6,864 nucleotides of DNA from Alphaproteobacteria bacterium (lineage in GTDB: Bacteria > Pseudomonadota > Alphaproteobacteria > VGEJ01), in contig VGEJ01000141.1 in the NCBI GenBank assembly GCA_016869335.1, positions 1-6,864 on the forward strand. The letters run 5' to 3'. The notes beneath the pieces were generated by a model. The model made no database searches and was not told where the DNA came from. It was given only the letters and a program-made list of their open reading frames with translations. Of the stretch, positions 1 to 6,687 are shown piece after piece. A program made the translations under genes and the position numbers. The stretch's first letter is position 1, and each line of letters opens with the position of its first letter.

Positions 1-1251
1 CAATACACGACCGGATCGTTCGACGAGGGTATCAACCTGTTCGGCGAGAAGAACCTCGTGTTCCCGGGGTTCGCGGTCTATGGCGACTGGCGCACGGCCG
101 TCGCCTACAACGACAACGGCGCGCTCGAGCAGGGTCTGGTCGCAACGCGCCTCAATCTCGACGTCGATCTCAAGCTGACCTCGACCGAGCGCTTGCACGC
201 CTTCGTGCGCCCGCTCGATCACGACGGCCGCTTCACCCGTTTCGAGTTCGCCGCCGACGATGACGACGGCGGCGACCTCGAGCTCGACGGCAACCTGGAT
301 ACGCTGTTCTTCGAGGGCGACATCGGCTCGATCGCGACCGGCTTCTCGGGCGAGGAGGCGACTTTCGACCTGCCGTTCTCGGTCGGTCTGATGCCGCTCC
401 TGTTCCAGAACGGGGTGTGGTTCGACGACGCGATCAACGGCGTCGCGTTCGCGATTCCGGCGCGCAACAGCAAGATGCTCGACATCTCGAACTTCGATGT
501 CACGTTCTTCGCCGGCTTCGACCGGGTGACGACGCGCGCGGTGCGCGACAACGCCGGCGGCTTTGCCGATCACTCCGCCGACCTCTATGGCGTCGCCACC
601 TTCATCGAGGCGAACCGGGGCTATTGGGAGGCCGGCTACGGCTACACCGATGCCGAGGGCAGCAAGGACGACCAGACCTACCACAACCTCACGATCGCGC
701 ACACGCGCCGGTTCCAGAACATCCTGTCGAACAGCGTTCGGTTCGTGTGGAACTTCGGCCAGGATCGCGACGGCAACGCAGAGCAGACGGCCGACGGCTG
801 GATCCTCCTGGTCGAGAACTCGCTGATCACGCACCTGCCGAGCACGCTGGTGCCCTACGGCAACTTCTGGGTCGGCTTCGATCGACCGCAGTCGCTGGCG
901 CGCGACGCCGGCGCGGGCGGTATCCTCAAGAACACCGGCATCAACTTCGAGACCGATGGCCTGACCGGGTTTCCCAAGCTCGACGACACCGGCAACGACA
1001 CCTTCGGCGGCGCGCTCGGCGTGAGCTATCTGTTCGACCTCAGCCGCCAGCTCGTCGTCGAGGGCGCGACGGTGCAGGTCATGGGCGGCGATGCCGGCCG
1101 GCCGGCGCCGGGCGACCAGTACGCGCTCGGCGTGCGCTTTCAGCAGAACCTGACCGAGGCGTGGCTCGTGCGCGCCGACGCGATCCAGGGCTGGCGTGAC
1201 GACGCCGACGACCTGCTGGGAGTTCGGTTCGAGGTCCGTCGCAAGTTCTGA
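1..1251 (+). CDS. Outer-membrane beta-barrel protein, C-terminal part (5' end outside window)
   Basis: The frame is open from the first base, so the 416 visible residues are the C-terminal part of a longer protein. The in-frame GTG at 58 is an internal valine (context NLVFPGF), not a credible start. The chain shows many short amphipathic strands with alternating aromatic and polar residues (for example YWEAGYGYTDAEG, VRFVWNFGQD, YALGVRFQQN). Loops are rich in Asp, Gly and Asn, and the protein ends in FEVRRKF. A terminal Phe is the usual signal for BAM-dependent insertion of outer-membrane barrels. I therefore infer a porin-like or other barrel protein in the outer membrane. I do not recognise the family or substrate. 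It converges on the cyclase gene with 13 bp between stop codons and no room for a separate terminator. Coding is certain; barrel nature is likely; function is unknown. Confidence 0.8.
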   Translation, partial: QYTTGSFDEGINLFGEKNLVFPGFAVYGDWRTAVAYNDNGALEQGLVATRLNLDVDLKLTSTERLHAFVRPLDHDGRFTRFEFAADDDDGGDLELDGNLDTLFFEGDIGSIATGFSGEEATFDLPFSVGLMPLLFQNGVWFDDAINGVAFAIPARNSKMLDISNFDVTFFAGFDRVTTRAVRDNAGGFADHSADLYGVATFIEANRGYWEAGYGYTDAEGSKDDQTYHNLTIAHTRRFQNILSNSVRFVWNFGQDRDGNAEQTADGWILLVENSLITHLPSTLVPYGNFWVGFDRPQSLARDAGAGGILKNTGINFETDGLTGFPKLDDTGNDTFGGALGVSYLFDLSRQLVVEGATVQVMGGDAGRPAPGDQYALGVRFQQNLTEAWLVRADAIQGWRDDADDLLGVRFEVRRKF

Positions 1252-1264
1252 GCGACGCCACCGG

Positions 1265-3538
1265 CTACTTCGAGAGCGCGACGAACACCCCGTCCCAGTC
1301 CGCGCCGGGCGGGGCCTCGGCGTAGCGCCGCAGTCGCTCGGCATAGAGATCGTACAGGCCCGCGAGGCGCGGATCGTACGCGCGGCAGCCGGCGAGCAGT
1401 CCCTCGGCCTCTGCCCAGCGCTGGCTGCGGAAGGCGGCGAGAAGTGCCCCGTGGCGCGCGGCGTGGGCGCGATAGGCCGGATCGGCCGCCAGCGCCGCAT
1501 CGCCCAGCAGCGCGTGCACCAGAACCGGCTCGGTCTTGCCGCTGACGGCGATGCGGTCGACTTTGAGCGTCGCCAGGTGCCGGATCCGTGCGCGCGTCTC
1601 CTCGCCGACGAGGACATCGAGGCCATAGAACTTGGTCTGGCCTTCGAAGCGAGAGGCGAGGTTCACGGCATCGCCGAGCGCCGAGTAGTCGAAGCGGCGC
1701 TCCGAGCCCATGTTGCCGACGCAGCACTCCCCGGTGTTGATGCCGATGCCGACGCGAATCGCGACCCGCGGCCCATCGGAGCGCTCGGACTCGAGGGCGT
1801 CGTTCAACCCACCGAGGGCCGCGATCATGTCGAGCGCCGAGGCGAACGCGTGGTCGGCGTGGTCCGGATCGTCGAGCGGCGCGTTCCAGAACGCCATGAT
1901 GCAGTCGCCGATGTATTTGTCGATCGTGCCGTGGCGGCGCAGAATGATGTCACTCATCGGCGTGAGGTAGCGATTGAGCAGCCGCGTCAGGCCGCTCGGG
2001 TCGCTACGAAACTGCTGGGCGATGCCGGTGAAGCCGCGTATGTCGGCAAACAGGACCGTCGTTACCCTCATCTCGCCGCCCAGCACCAGGCGCTCGGGAT
2101 GGCTCGCCAGCACGTGCACGAGGTCGGGGTGGATGTAGTGGCTGAACGCCGTGCGGATCTCCTTTGCGCGGCGTTCCTGGATGAGGTAGCGGTGGATAGT
2201 GAGGGCGGAGTAGGCGATGACCACGGCGGCCAGCGGCAGCGTCAGGTTCAGCCACAGGCCTGCCCGGATCAGGAGCACGTGATTGACCGCGGCGATCACG
2301 ACGCCCAGGACCAGGGCGGCGAGGTTGAACACGTAGGAGGAGAGCCGCGCCGCGAGCACGCCGAGGAGCGCGCCCCGGGCTGGCGCGATGGCGGCGTTCG
2401 CGATCCAGAATGCTTGGCGCCGTTCGATGAACCGCCGGGCGAGAATGCTGTCGACGATCGTTGCCACCTGCTCGGTCCCCGACAGGTTGGGCGAGAACGG
2501 CGTGACGAAGCGATCGGCCACGCCGATCGCGCTGGCCCCGACCAGGACGAGCTTGCCGGCGAACGCGCGCGCCGGCACGCGTCCGGCCATCACGTCGGCG
2601 TAGGAGTAAATCGGGATCAGCCCGTTCGGTCCGTGGTAGTTCACGATGAGGCGCATCGCGTCGTCGGTCGGCACCCAGATCGGCCCGAGCCGGATGCCGC
2701 GGTTGAATACGACCTCGACATCCGCGCGGTCGACATCGAGGAAGAGGCGGGTCGCCTCGATCGCGAGCGAAGGATAGTAGAGCCCCTGGTAGGCGAGGAC
2801 CGGGTACTCGTAGCGCGCGACGCCGCCCGCATCCAGCGCCACGTTCACGTGGGCCACGCTGGTCGCCGCTTTGGCGAGCCGGTTGACCGGCGCCATGATG
2901 TCATCGGCGCGCAGAGCGAGGCTCGGTGCGGTGTCGGCCGCGACCACCGTGGTCCGGGAGTAGGCGGCCGCGGTGACAGAGCGCGAGGGGGCGTACGCCG
3001 TCCGCCGGGCCGGGTCGTCGTCGGCGTGAAAGACGAACGAGAACGCCAACGCCGTGCTCGGTGCATCAGCCAGCGCGTCGGCGAAGCTGCCGTCGGGATC
3101 AAAGTCGATGGCCACGGCGCCCAACTGCTCGCGGATTGCGTCGAGCGCGCCTGCGGCGTCATCCGCGGCCAGACCTTCGATGGCCTTGCGCAGGGCGCCG
3201 AGCGAGGGCAGCGGAACGCTGTCCTGGGGCTCGCTGAACAAGAGGTCGAAGGCGATCACCTTCGGCTTGGCGGCGCCCAGGGTCGCCACGAGCTCGGCGA
3301 ACGCGCGGCGCGACCATGGCCAGCGTCCATGCTCGGCGATGCTGCGGTCATCGATCTGGACGATGGCTACGTCCGGGCCGGGCGCCTCGACGCCGCGCAG
3401 GCGAAAACGGATGTCGAGTGCCTGACCCTCGGTGATCCGGAGCGGCGGCGTCTCGGCGAGGGTGAAATAGGCGCCCACCACGATCAACGCGGTGCCGAGC
3501 CCGAGCGCGAGCTCGCGCAGGTCGCCGCGGCGGATCAC
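1265..3538 (-). CDS. CHASE2-domain class III adenylate/guanylate cyclase
   Basis: A complete 757-residue membrane-bound nucleotide cyclase that probably makes cAMP from ATP in response to an extracytoplasmic signal. Order: N-terminal membrane segment (about residues 8-25); periplasmic CHASE2 sensor (about 31-345, starting near LDIRFRLRG and including VAIVQIDDRSI and GKLVLVGASAIG); three membrane segments (about 377-394, 402-424 and 430-449); cytoplasmic class III catalytic domain (about 485-650). Catalytic residues are intact: metal-binding Asp499 (FADIRGFT) and Asp545 (DKYIGDCIMAF), purine-selecting Lys541, and transition-state Asn626 and Arg630 (LGDAVNLASRFE). Ser619 occupies the position usually held by Asp or Thr in adenylate cyclases. 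The C-terminus (about 680-757) is a helical, TPR-like extension ending in a DWDGVFVALSK tail. Start is GTG at 3538; no in-frame start lies between it and the upstream gene, and no clear Shine-Dalgarno is visible. It lies 34 bp after the FecR gene, so co-transcription and coupling are likely. ATP preference is inferred. Confidence 0.93.
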   Translation of the reverse strand: MIRRGDLRELALGLGTALIVVGAYFTLAETPPLRITEGQALDIRFRLRGVEAPGPDVAIVQIDDRSIAEHGRWPWSRRAFAELVATLGAAKPKVIAFDLLFSEPQDSVPLPSLGALRKAIEGLAADDAAGALDAIREQLGAVAIDFDPDGSFADALADAPSTALAFSFVFHADDDPARRTAYAPSRSVTAAAYSRTTVVAADTAPSLALRADDIMAPVNRLAKAATSVAHVNVALDAGGVARYEYPVLAYQGLYYPSLAIEATRLFLDVDRADVEVVFNRGIRLGPIWVPTDDAMRLIVNYHGPNGLIPIYSYADVMAGRVPARAFAGKLVLVGASAIGVADRFVTPFSPNLSGTEQVATIVDSILARRFIERRQAFWIANAAIAPARGALLGVLAARLSSYVFNLAALVLGVVIAAVNHVLLIRAGLWLNLTLPLAAVVIAYSALTIHRYLIQERRAKEIRTAFSHYIHPDLVHVLASHPERLVLGGEMRVTTVLFADIRGFTGIAQQFRSDPSGLTRLLNRYLTPMSDIILRRHGTIDKYIGDCIMAFWNAPLDDPDHADHAFASALDMIAALGGLNDALESERSDGPRVAIRVGIGINTGECCVGNMGSERRFDYSALGDAVNLASRFEGQTKFYGLDVLVGEETRARIRHLATLKVDRIAVSGKTEPVLVHALLGDAALAADPAYRAHAARHGALLAAFRSQRWAEAEGLLAGCRAYDPRLAGLYDLYAERLRRYAEAPPGADWDGVFVALSK

Positions 3539-3572
3539 CGTGCGGGGCGCGCCATGGGGGCGGGTGCGCCGG

Positions 3573-4195
3573 CTAGGGCAGCGCTGTCCTCTGGATCAGC
3601 TTGTCGATGCGCGGCTGGGCCCAGCGCTTTTTCGGCGGGAGCGGGGCGCCGGCGGGCATGGTGACCCCTTCGCCCGGCTCCAGCACCAGCTCGCCGGCGA
3701 TGGCAGGGCTCGTGCTGCGCACCGCGACCGCGCCGCGCAGGGTCACCACCGCGGTCTCGGCCGCAGTCGCTTCCACCATCCAATCCGTGGCTCGAACCGA
3801 GGCGACGGTTGTGTTGGTCTGGAACTCGAAGATCGAGTCCGGGACCAGCTTTTCGACGGTGGCGCGGAGCGCGCCCTCCGTCATGGTCAGTGTGCCGCCC
3901 CGGGTGTCGGCCGCCGCATCGTAGAGGAAGCGCGTGATTGCCAATTCGCTGTCCTCGCCGAGGGAGATGCGGGAGCCATCGGCAAACCGGAGCGAGACGC
4001 GAGACTCATCTTCAGTCACGATGACATCGCCCTCGAAGACGGGATCGCTCTGCTGCAGCGGCCCGTGCGCGCTGGACGCGGCGCGGGTCACCGCCGGCTC
4101 GCCTTCGCGCCGCCGGCGGCAAGGCCAAGGATCATCACCACCGGTGCCAGCCACGCTCGCACCGCCAGCCGCGCACCCGCCCGCGCTCGCTCCAT
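3573..4195 (-). CDS. FecR-domain periplasmic protein, apparently frameshifted after its signal peptide
   Basis: The body of the gene reads as a FecR-type domain. SDPVFEGDVIV, then RVSLRFADGSRISLG, then LTMTEGALRATV and TVASVRATDWMVE follow the usual order of this beta-rich family, with a C-terminal tail ending IQRTALP. Such proteins are typically exported and act in the periplasm. In this frame, however, the N-terminus (from a GTG at 4208) is Gly/Ala/Arg-rich with no signal peptide. The best start is ATG 4195, six bases after a GGAGG. It encodes a clean signal peptide: basic MERARAGAR, hydrophobic LAPVVMILGLAA, then an AKA cleavage site. That frame stops at TGA 4090-4088. Joining them needs a -1 shift (or one missing base) near 4105-4090 and would give about 207 residues, a normal size. 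The gene is either mutated, mis-sequenced or recoded; I see no classical slippery heptamer. It heads the operon with the CHASE2 cyclase, suggesting a shared sensing role (inference). Confidence 0.8.
4088..4195 (-). other. Signal-peptide reading frame of the FecR gene, ending in a premature TGA
   Basis: ATG 4195 opens a 35-codon frame with three basic residues in the n-region, a hydrophobic core and an A-x-A site at AKA (residues 30-32), followed by Ser-Arg-Arg and TGA. The frame also extends upstream of ATG 4195, but the Shine-Dalgarno position favours this start. The TGA overlaps an in-frame GTG (4091-4089) of the downstream FecR frame in a GTGA arrangement. Reinitiation there would yield a protein without a signal peptide, which is unlikely to be useful for this family. 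Confidence 0.75.
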
Positions 4196-4201
4196 GATCG
4201 A

Positions 4202-4206
4202 CCTCC
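4202..4206 (-). promoter_or_regulatory. Shine-Dalgarno GGAGG deciding the FecR gene start
   Basis: The minus strand reads GGAGG, then TCGATC, then ATG at 4195, a spacing of six. The alternative GTG at 4208, which opens the FecR-domain frame, overlaps this motif and so cannot use it. The site therefore supports initiation in the signal-peptide frame. Confidence 0.8.
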
Positions 4207-4250
4207 ACGGCGCGCCCCAGTTGGAGTCGCGCACTCCTCTATTGCGTCGC

Positions 4251-4256
4251 ATTATA
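4251..4256 (-). promoter_or_regulatory. Candidate -10 box (TATAAT) of the FecR-cyclase operon
   Basis: The minus strand carries a perfect TATAAT in a very GC-rich neighbourhood, about 55 bases upstream of ATG 4195, which would give a leader of roughly 45 nt. No good -35 element is found 16-18 bp upstream; a TCGACA lies only 10 bp upstream, too close for standard sigma-70 spacing. It could be an activator-dependent promoter. The call rests on the -10 match alone. Confidence 0.45.
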
Positions 4257-4286
4257 GGCCCGTAACTGTCGAACATGCTGGGCTGG

Positions 4287-4312
4287 CCCGGCCGGCCGGG
4301 GGGCGGTCCGCC
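4287..4312. repeat. Two adjacent GC-rich palindromes in the RraA-family gene leader
   Basis: CCCGGCCGGCCGGG (4287-4300) is a perfect 14-bp palindrome. It is followed by GGCGGTCCGCC (4302-4312), a 5-bp inverted repeat around one central base. They lie between the divergent promoter region and the ribosome binding site at 4330. They could fold as RNA hairpins or bind a protein, or may simply reflect the base composition. Confidence 0.4.
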
Positions 4313-4329
4313 GGGCCGCGCGGCGCAAC

Positions 4330-4335
4330 AGGAGG
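4330..4335 (+). promoter_or_regulatory. Shine-Dalgarno AGGAGG of the RraA-family gene
   Basis: AGGAGG followed by a 7-base spacer (ATCAAGC) and ATG 4343. This is a near-ideal ribosome binding site and fixes the start of the gene. Confidence 0.8.
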
Positions 4336-4342
4336 ATCAAGC

Positions 4343-5005
4343 ATGGCGCTCCTCGTGACCGAATACCGCGGCTGCCGGCTGACCGCAGAGGCGCTCGCCG
4401 CCTGGGCGGACGTCCCGGCTTCCATCGTCAGTGATGAGATCAATCGGACCGGCACGATGACCTCCGCCATCGGCATCGTGGCGCCAGGGATGCGTTGTGT
4501 CGGCCAGGCGCTGACGGTGCAGCTCATGGTCGGCGACAATGCACCGCTCCACTACGCCGTGACCCTGGCGTGGCCGGGCGCGGTGCTCGTCGCCGACGGA
4601 CGGGGCCATCCCGACACCGCCGTGTGGGGTGGGATTCTCACCGCGGCGGCGACACGGCGCGGAGTCGGTGGCGTCGTTGTGGACGGCGCCGTGCGCGACG
4701 TTGCCGAGGTGAGGCGCGCCAGGATCGCCGTGTTCGCGCGCGGCGTGGTGCCCAACGGCCCGCACAAGGGTTTCGGCGGCAGCATCGGCGCGCAGATCCA
4801 GTGCGGCGGCGTATCCGTCGCTTCCGGCGACCTGGTGATCGGCGACGACGACGGCGTGGTCGTTCTTCCGCTGGCGCAGGTCGATGCGCTGCTGCCGCGC
4901 TGTCAGGCGCGGATGGCCAAGGAGGCCGACATGCTCGAACAGATCGGCGCGGGCAAGACGACCGTCGAGCTGATCGGTCTGCCCGCGCCATCCGCCATCG
5001 GATGA
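4343..5005 (+). CDS. RraA family protein, probable HMG/CHA aldolase or oxaloacetate decarboxylase type
   Basis: A complete 220-residue protein, a usual length for the RraA / class II HMG-CHA aldolase family (formerly annotated as demethylmenaquinone methyltransferase). Members cleave 4-hydroxy-4-methyl-2-oxoglutarate or related oxo-acids to pyruvate using a divalent metal; RraA itself instead inhibits RNase E. The core is plain: VSDEINRTG near residue 30, PGAVLVADGRG (78-88), WGGILTAAATRRGVGGVVVDGAVRD (95-119). Gly96/Gly97 with Arg118-Asp119 form the expected substrate and metal site. Later come VVPNGPHKGFG (135-145) and GDLVIGDDDGVVVLP (162-176), both typical of the family. Retention of the Arg-Asp pair favours an enzyme over a pure RraA regulator. 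It is cytoplasmic, with no signal peptide. Start ATG 4343 follows an ideal AGGAGG. It is divergent from the FecR operon; no pathway genes flank it, so the real substrate is unknown. Confidence 0.88.
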   Translation: MALLVTEYRGCRLTAEALAAWADVPASIVSDEINRTGTMTSAIGIVAPGMRCVGQALTVQLMVGDNAPLHYAVTLAWPGAVLVADGRGHPDTAVWGGILTAAATRRGVGGVVVDGAVRDVAEVRRARIAVFARGVVPNGPHKGFGGSIGAQIQCGGVSVASGDLVIGDDDGVVVLPLAQVDALLPRCQARMAKEADMLEQIGAGKTTVELIGLPAPSAIG

Positions 5006-5040
5006 TCAATCGGGTTAATACCCACTTTGAGTAGGCCTGT

Positions 5041-5050
5041 CCCCTAGGGG
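5041..5050. promoter_or_regulatory. CCCCTAGGGG palindrome, candidate operator upstream of the response regulator
   Basis: A perfect 10-bp palindrome lies 107 bp upstream of the response-regulator start, in a 152-bp gap that is more AT-rich at its left end. The half-site resembles the C-rich half-sites bound by NarL-type regulators, so autoregulation is possible. Only one copy is seen and no convincing -35/-10 pair accompanies it. The rest of the gap holds a short GGGT-TAAT-ACCC inverted repeat (5012-5023), too small for a terminator. Confidence 0.35.
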
Positions 5051-5157
5051 GAATGATCGGAAGCGCGCGGGGCGCTGGACAACGCGCGTTGGCAGCGTGG
5101 TACAACGGTGCAGCCCCGAAGGGCCGGCCTGTTGCCCCCCCAAGAGTCCGGACCCCC

Positions 5158-5808
5158 ATGCAGATTCTTGTTGTCGACGATCATTCGGTTGTTCGAAGCG
5201 GGTTGCGTCACCTCTTGCGCCTCCTCGCCGACCAAGTCTCGGTGCTGGAGGCCGGCAACCTGCGCGAGGCGCGTGAGCTGGCGCGCAGTCGGCCGCTCGA
5301 TCTCATCGTGCTGGACGTCTTCCTCCCGGACTCGCGGGGCATCGACAACGTGCTCGACTTTCGGCGGGCGACCGAGCCGGTGCCTCTGGTGATCTTCTCG
5401 GCATCCGAATCGGCGGGCGACATTCGGGCAGCGATGCGTGCCGGCGTGTCGGCGTATGTACCGAAGTCGATCGGTGAGAAGCTGCTGCTCGATGTGCTGC
5501 GCCTGGTGCTCGACGGCGGCCGCTACGTGCCGCCGCTCTTCGAATCCGCCGACGAACTCGCGCTGATCGGACACGCCGGAGCGCAGCCCTTGCCGTCCGA
5601 TCGCATCGGTCGCCTGACCCGGCGTCAGCGCGAGGTGCTGGATCTGCTCGCTCTGGGTCTGTCCAATCAGCAGATCGGGGACCGCTTGCAGCTCAACCTC
5701 TCGACGGTCAAGGGCCATGTCGCCGGGATCTTCGCTACTCTTGGCGTGGGCAACCGGACCCAGGCGGCAATCGCCCGCCAGCGGCGGGGCGAGCGAACGG
5801 CGCCGTGA
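5158..5808 (+). CDS. NarL/LuxR-family DNA-binding response regulator
   Basis: A complete 216-residue two-component response regulator, normal length for the NarL/FixJ family. The receiver domain (about 1-120) starts immediately with MQILVVDDHSVVRSG. Acidic pocket Asp7-Asp8, phospho-acceptor Asp53 (LIVLDVFLPD), Ser81 and Lys103 (AYVPKSIGEK) are all in place, so phosphorylation should be functional. A linker of about 30 residues leads to a LuxR-type helix-turn-helix (about 150-206). It shows LTRRQREVLDLLALGLSNQQIGDRL followed by the recognition region LSTVKGHVAGIFATLGVGNRTQA. The reading frame extends 35 codons upstream to ATG 5053, but ATG 5158 fits the domain boundary exactly; its Shine-Dalgarno is weak. 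No histidine kinase is adjacent, so its partner and regulon are unknown. It is followed after 81 bp by acyl-CoA genes, which might be targets, but that is only positional. Confidence 0.92.
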   Translation: MQILVVDDHSVVRSGLRHLLRLLADQVSVLEAGNLREARELARSRPLDLIVLDVFLPDSRGIDNVLDFRRATEPVPLVIFSASESAGDIRAAMRAGVSAYVPKSIGEKLLLDVLRLVLDGGRYVPPLFESADELALIGHAGAQPLPSDRIGRLTRRQREVLDLLALGLSNQQIGDRLQLNLSTVKGHVAGIFATLGVGNRTQAAIARQRRGERTAP

Positions 5809-5875
5809 CGGCGGGGACGCTGGCTTCACCGCGCGCGTTGCTTCGGATACGGTGCCTCCCGGCAGGGCGACGGCC

Positions 5876-5883
5876 GAGGGGAG
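5876..5883 (+). promoter_or_regulatory. Ribosome binding site of the enoyl-CoA hydratase gene
   Basis: The purine-rich GAGGGGAG ends six bases before ATG 5890 and supports that start. The remainder of the 81-bp gap (5809-5889) shows no clear promoter or terminator. Confidence 0.55.
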
Positions 5884-5889
5884 CAGGGC

Positions 5890-6666
5890 ATGACCTATGA
5901 GAACATCCGATTCGATGCGCGCGGCGCCGTCGCTCTCATCACTCTGAACCGCCCCGCCGTGCTCAATGCCCTGAACACGGCGCTGATGGCTGAGTTGCGC
6001 GACGCTCTCGATCGCGTCGAGGCGAACGCGGAGATCGGTGCCGCCGTGCTTACCGGCAACGACAAGGCTTTCGCCGCCGGGGCCGACATCACGGAGATGG
6101 CCGCAAAGTCCTTCATCGATGTGTTCCTTACCGACTTCATCAAGGAGTACTGGGGGCGGACGGCGACTTGCCGCAAGCCGGTGATCGCTGCCGTTGCCGG
6201 CTACGCCCTCGGCGGCGGCTGCGAGCTCGCCATGATGTGTGACTTCATCATCGCGGCGGACAGCGCCAAGTTCGGCCAGCCCGAAATCCGTCTCGGTGTG
6301 ATCCCCGGTGCCGGCGGCACCCAGCGCCTGATCCGCGCGGTCGGCAAGGCGAAGGCCATGGAGATGATCTTGACCGGGCGCATGATGGATGCCGCGGAGG
6401 CCGAGCGCTCGGGTCTCGTCAGCCGCGTGGTGCCTGCGGATCGGCTGCTCGAAGAGGCGCTCAAGGCGGCCGAGACCGTTGCCGGGTTCTCCCGCCCGGC
6501 GATCCTGATGGCCAAGGAGGCGGTGAACCGGGCCCATGAGGTAACGCTGTCCGAGGGCCTCCTGTTCGAGCGCCGCCTGTTCCACGCGACGTTCGCGACC
6601 GAGGATCAGAGCGAGGGCATGGCGGCGTTCCTGGCCAAGCGGGTGCCCCAGTTTCGCCACCGCTGA
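5890..6666 (+). CDS. Enoyl-CoA hydratase (crotonase family)
   Basis: A complete 258-residue crotonase-fold protein, the standard length for short-chain enoyl-CoA hydratases, which add water across trans-2-enoyl-CoA in beta-oxidation and branched amino-acid breakdown. The N-terminal LITLNRPAVLNALN (about 17-29) and FAAGADITEM (61-70) form the CoA-binding and first oxyanion region. ALGGGCELAMMCD (106-118) carries the second oxyanion glycine (Gly109) and catalytic Glu112. FGQPEIRLGVIPGAGGTQRL (128-147) carries catalytic Glu132. Both glutamates being present favours a true hydratase over isomerase or hydrolase relatives. The C-terminal helices (FERRLFHATFATEDQSEGMAAF) are also typical. It is cytoplasmic. 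The acyl-CoA dehydrogenase gene follows after 21 bp, so the two are probably one operon, with the dehydrogenase supplying the enoyl-CoA substrate. In that context valine (methacrylyl-CoA) or short-chain fatty acid breakdown is likely. The exact chain-length preference cannot be read from sequence. Confidence 0.93.
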   Translation: MTYENIRFDARGAVALITLNRPAVLNALNTALMAELRDALDRVEANAEIGAAVLTGNDKAFAAGADITEMAAKSFIDVFLTDFIKEYWGRTATCRKPVIAAVAGYALGGGCELAMMCDFIIAADSAKFGQPEIRLGVIPGAGGTQRLIRAVGKAKAMEMILTGRMMDAAEAERSGLVSRVVPADRLLEEALKAAETVAGFSRPAILMAKEAVNRAHEVTLSEGLLFERRLFHATFATEDQSEGMAAFLAKRVPQFRHR

Positions 6667-6687
6667 GCCGCGCCGCCACGGCCCACC

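Noticed and set aside
417..1199. Alternative + strand frame of 260 codons within the barrel gene
   Set aside because: It is Arg-rich and low in complexity, overlapping a frame with clear barrel features ending in Phe; it is a shadow.
58..1251. GTG at 58 as the true start of the barrel protein
   Set aside because: The frame is open to the window edge and the upstream residues (for example SFDEGINLFGEKN) look like coding sequence of the same protein, so the gene is 5'-truncated by the window.
1196..3664. An 822-codon open frame on the + strand
   Set aside because: It lies almost wholly antisense to the cyclase gene, which has clear domains and catalytic motifs. The antisense product is Arg/Gly/Asp/His-rich with no recognisable domain, as expected of a shadow frame in high-GC DNA.
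3573..4208. FecR protein as a simple 211-residue frame from GTG 4208
   Set aside because: Its first 40 or so residues are Gly/Ala/Arg-rich with no signal peptide, and its start codon overlaps the Shine-Dalgarno that fits ATG 4195 in another frame.
5012..5023. GGGT-TAAT-ACCC inverted repeat as a terminator of the RraA-family gene
   Set aside because: The stem is only 4 bp and no T-tract follows.
5053..5157. N-terminal extension of the response regulator from ATG 5053
   Set aside because: The receiver domain begins exactly at ATG 5158; the 35 extra residues are unlike any receiver N-terminus and would overlap the upstream regulatory region.
5044..6660. A 538-codon open frame on the - strand
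   Set aside because: It is antisense to both the response regulator and the enoyl-CoA hydratase, crosses their intergenic gap, and has no recognisable domain. It is a shadow of two well-supported genes.
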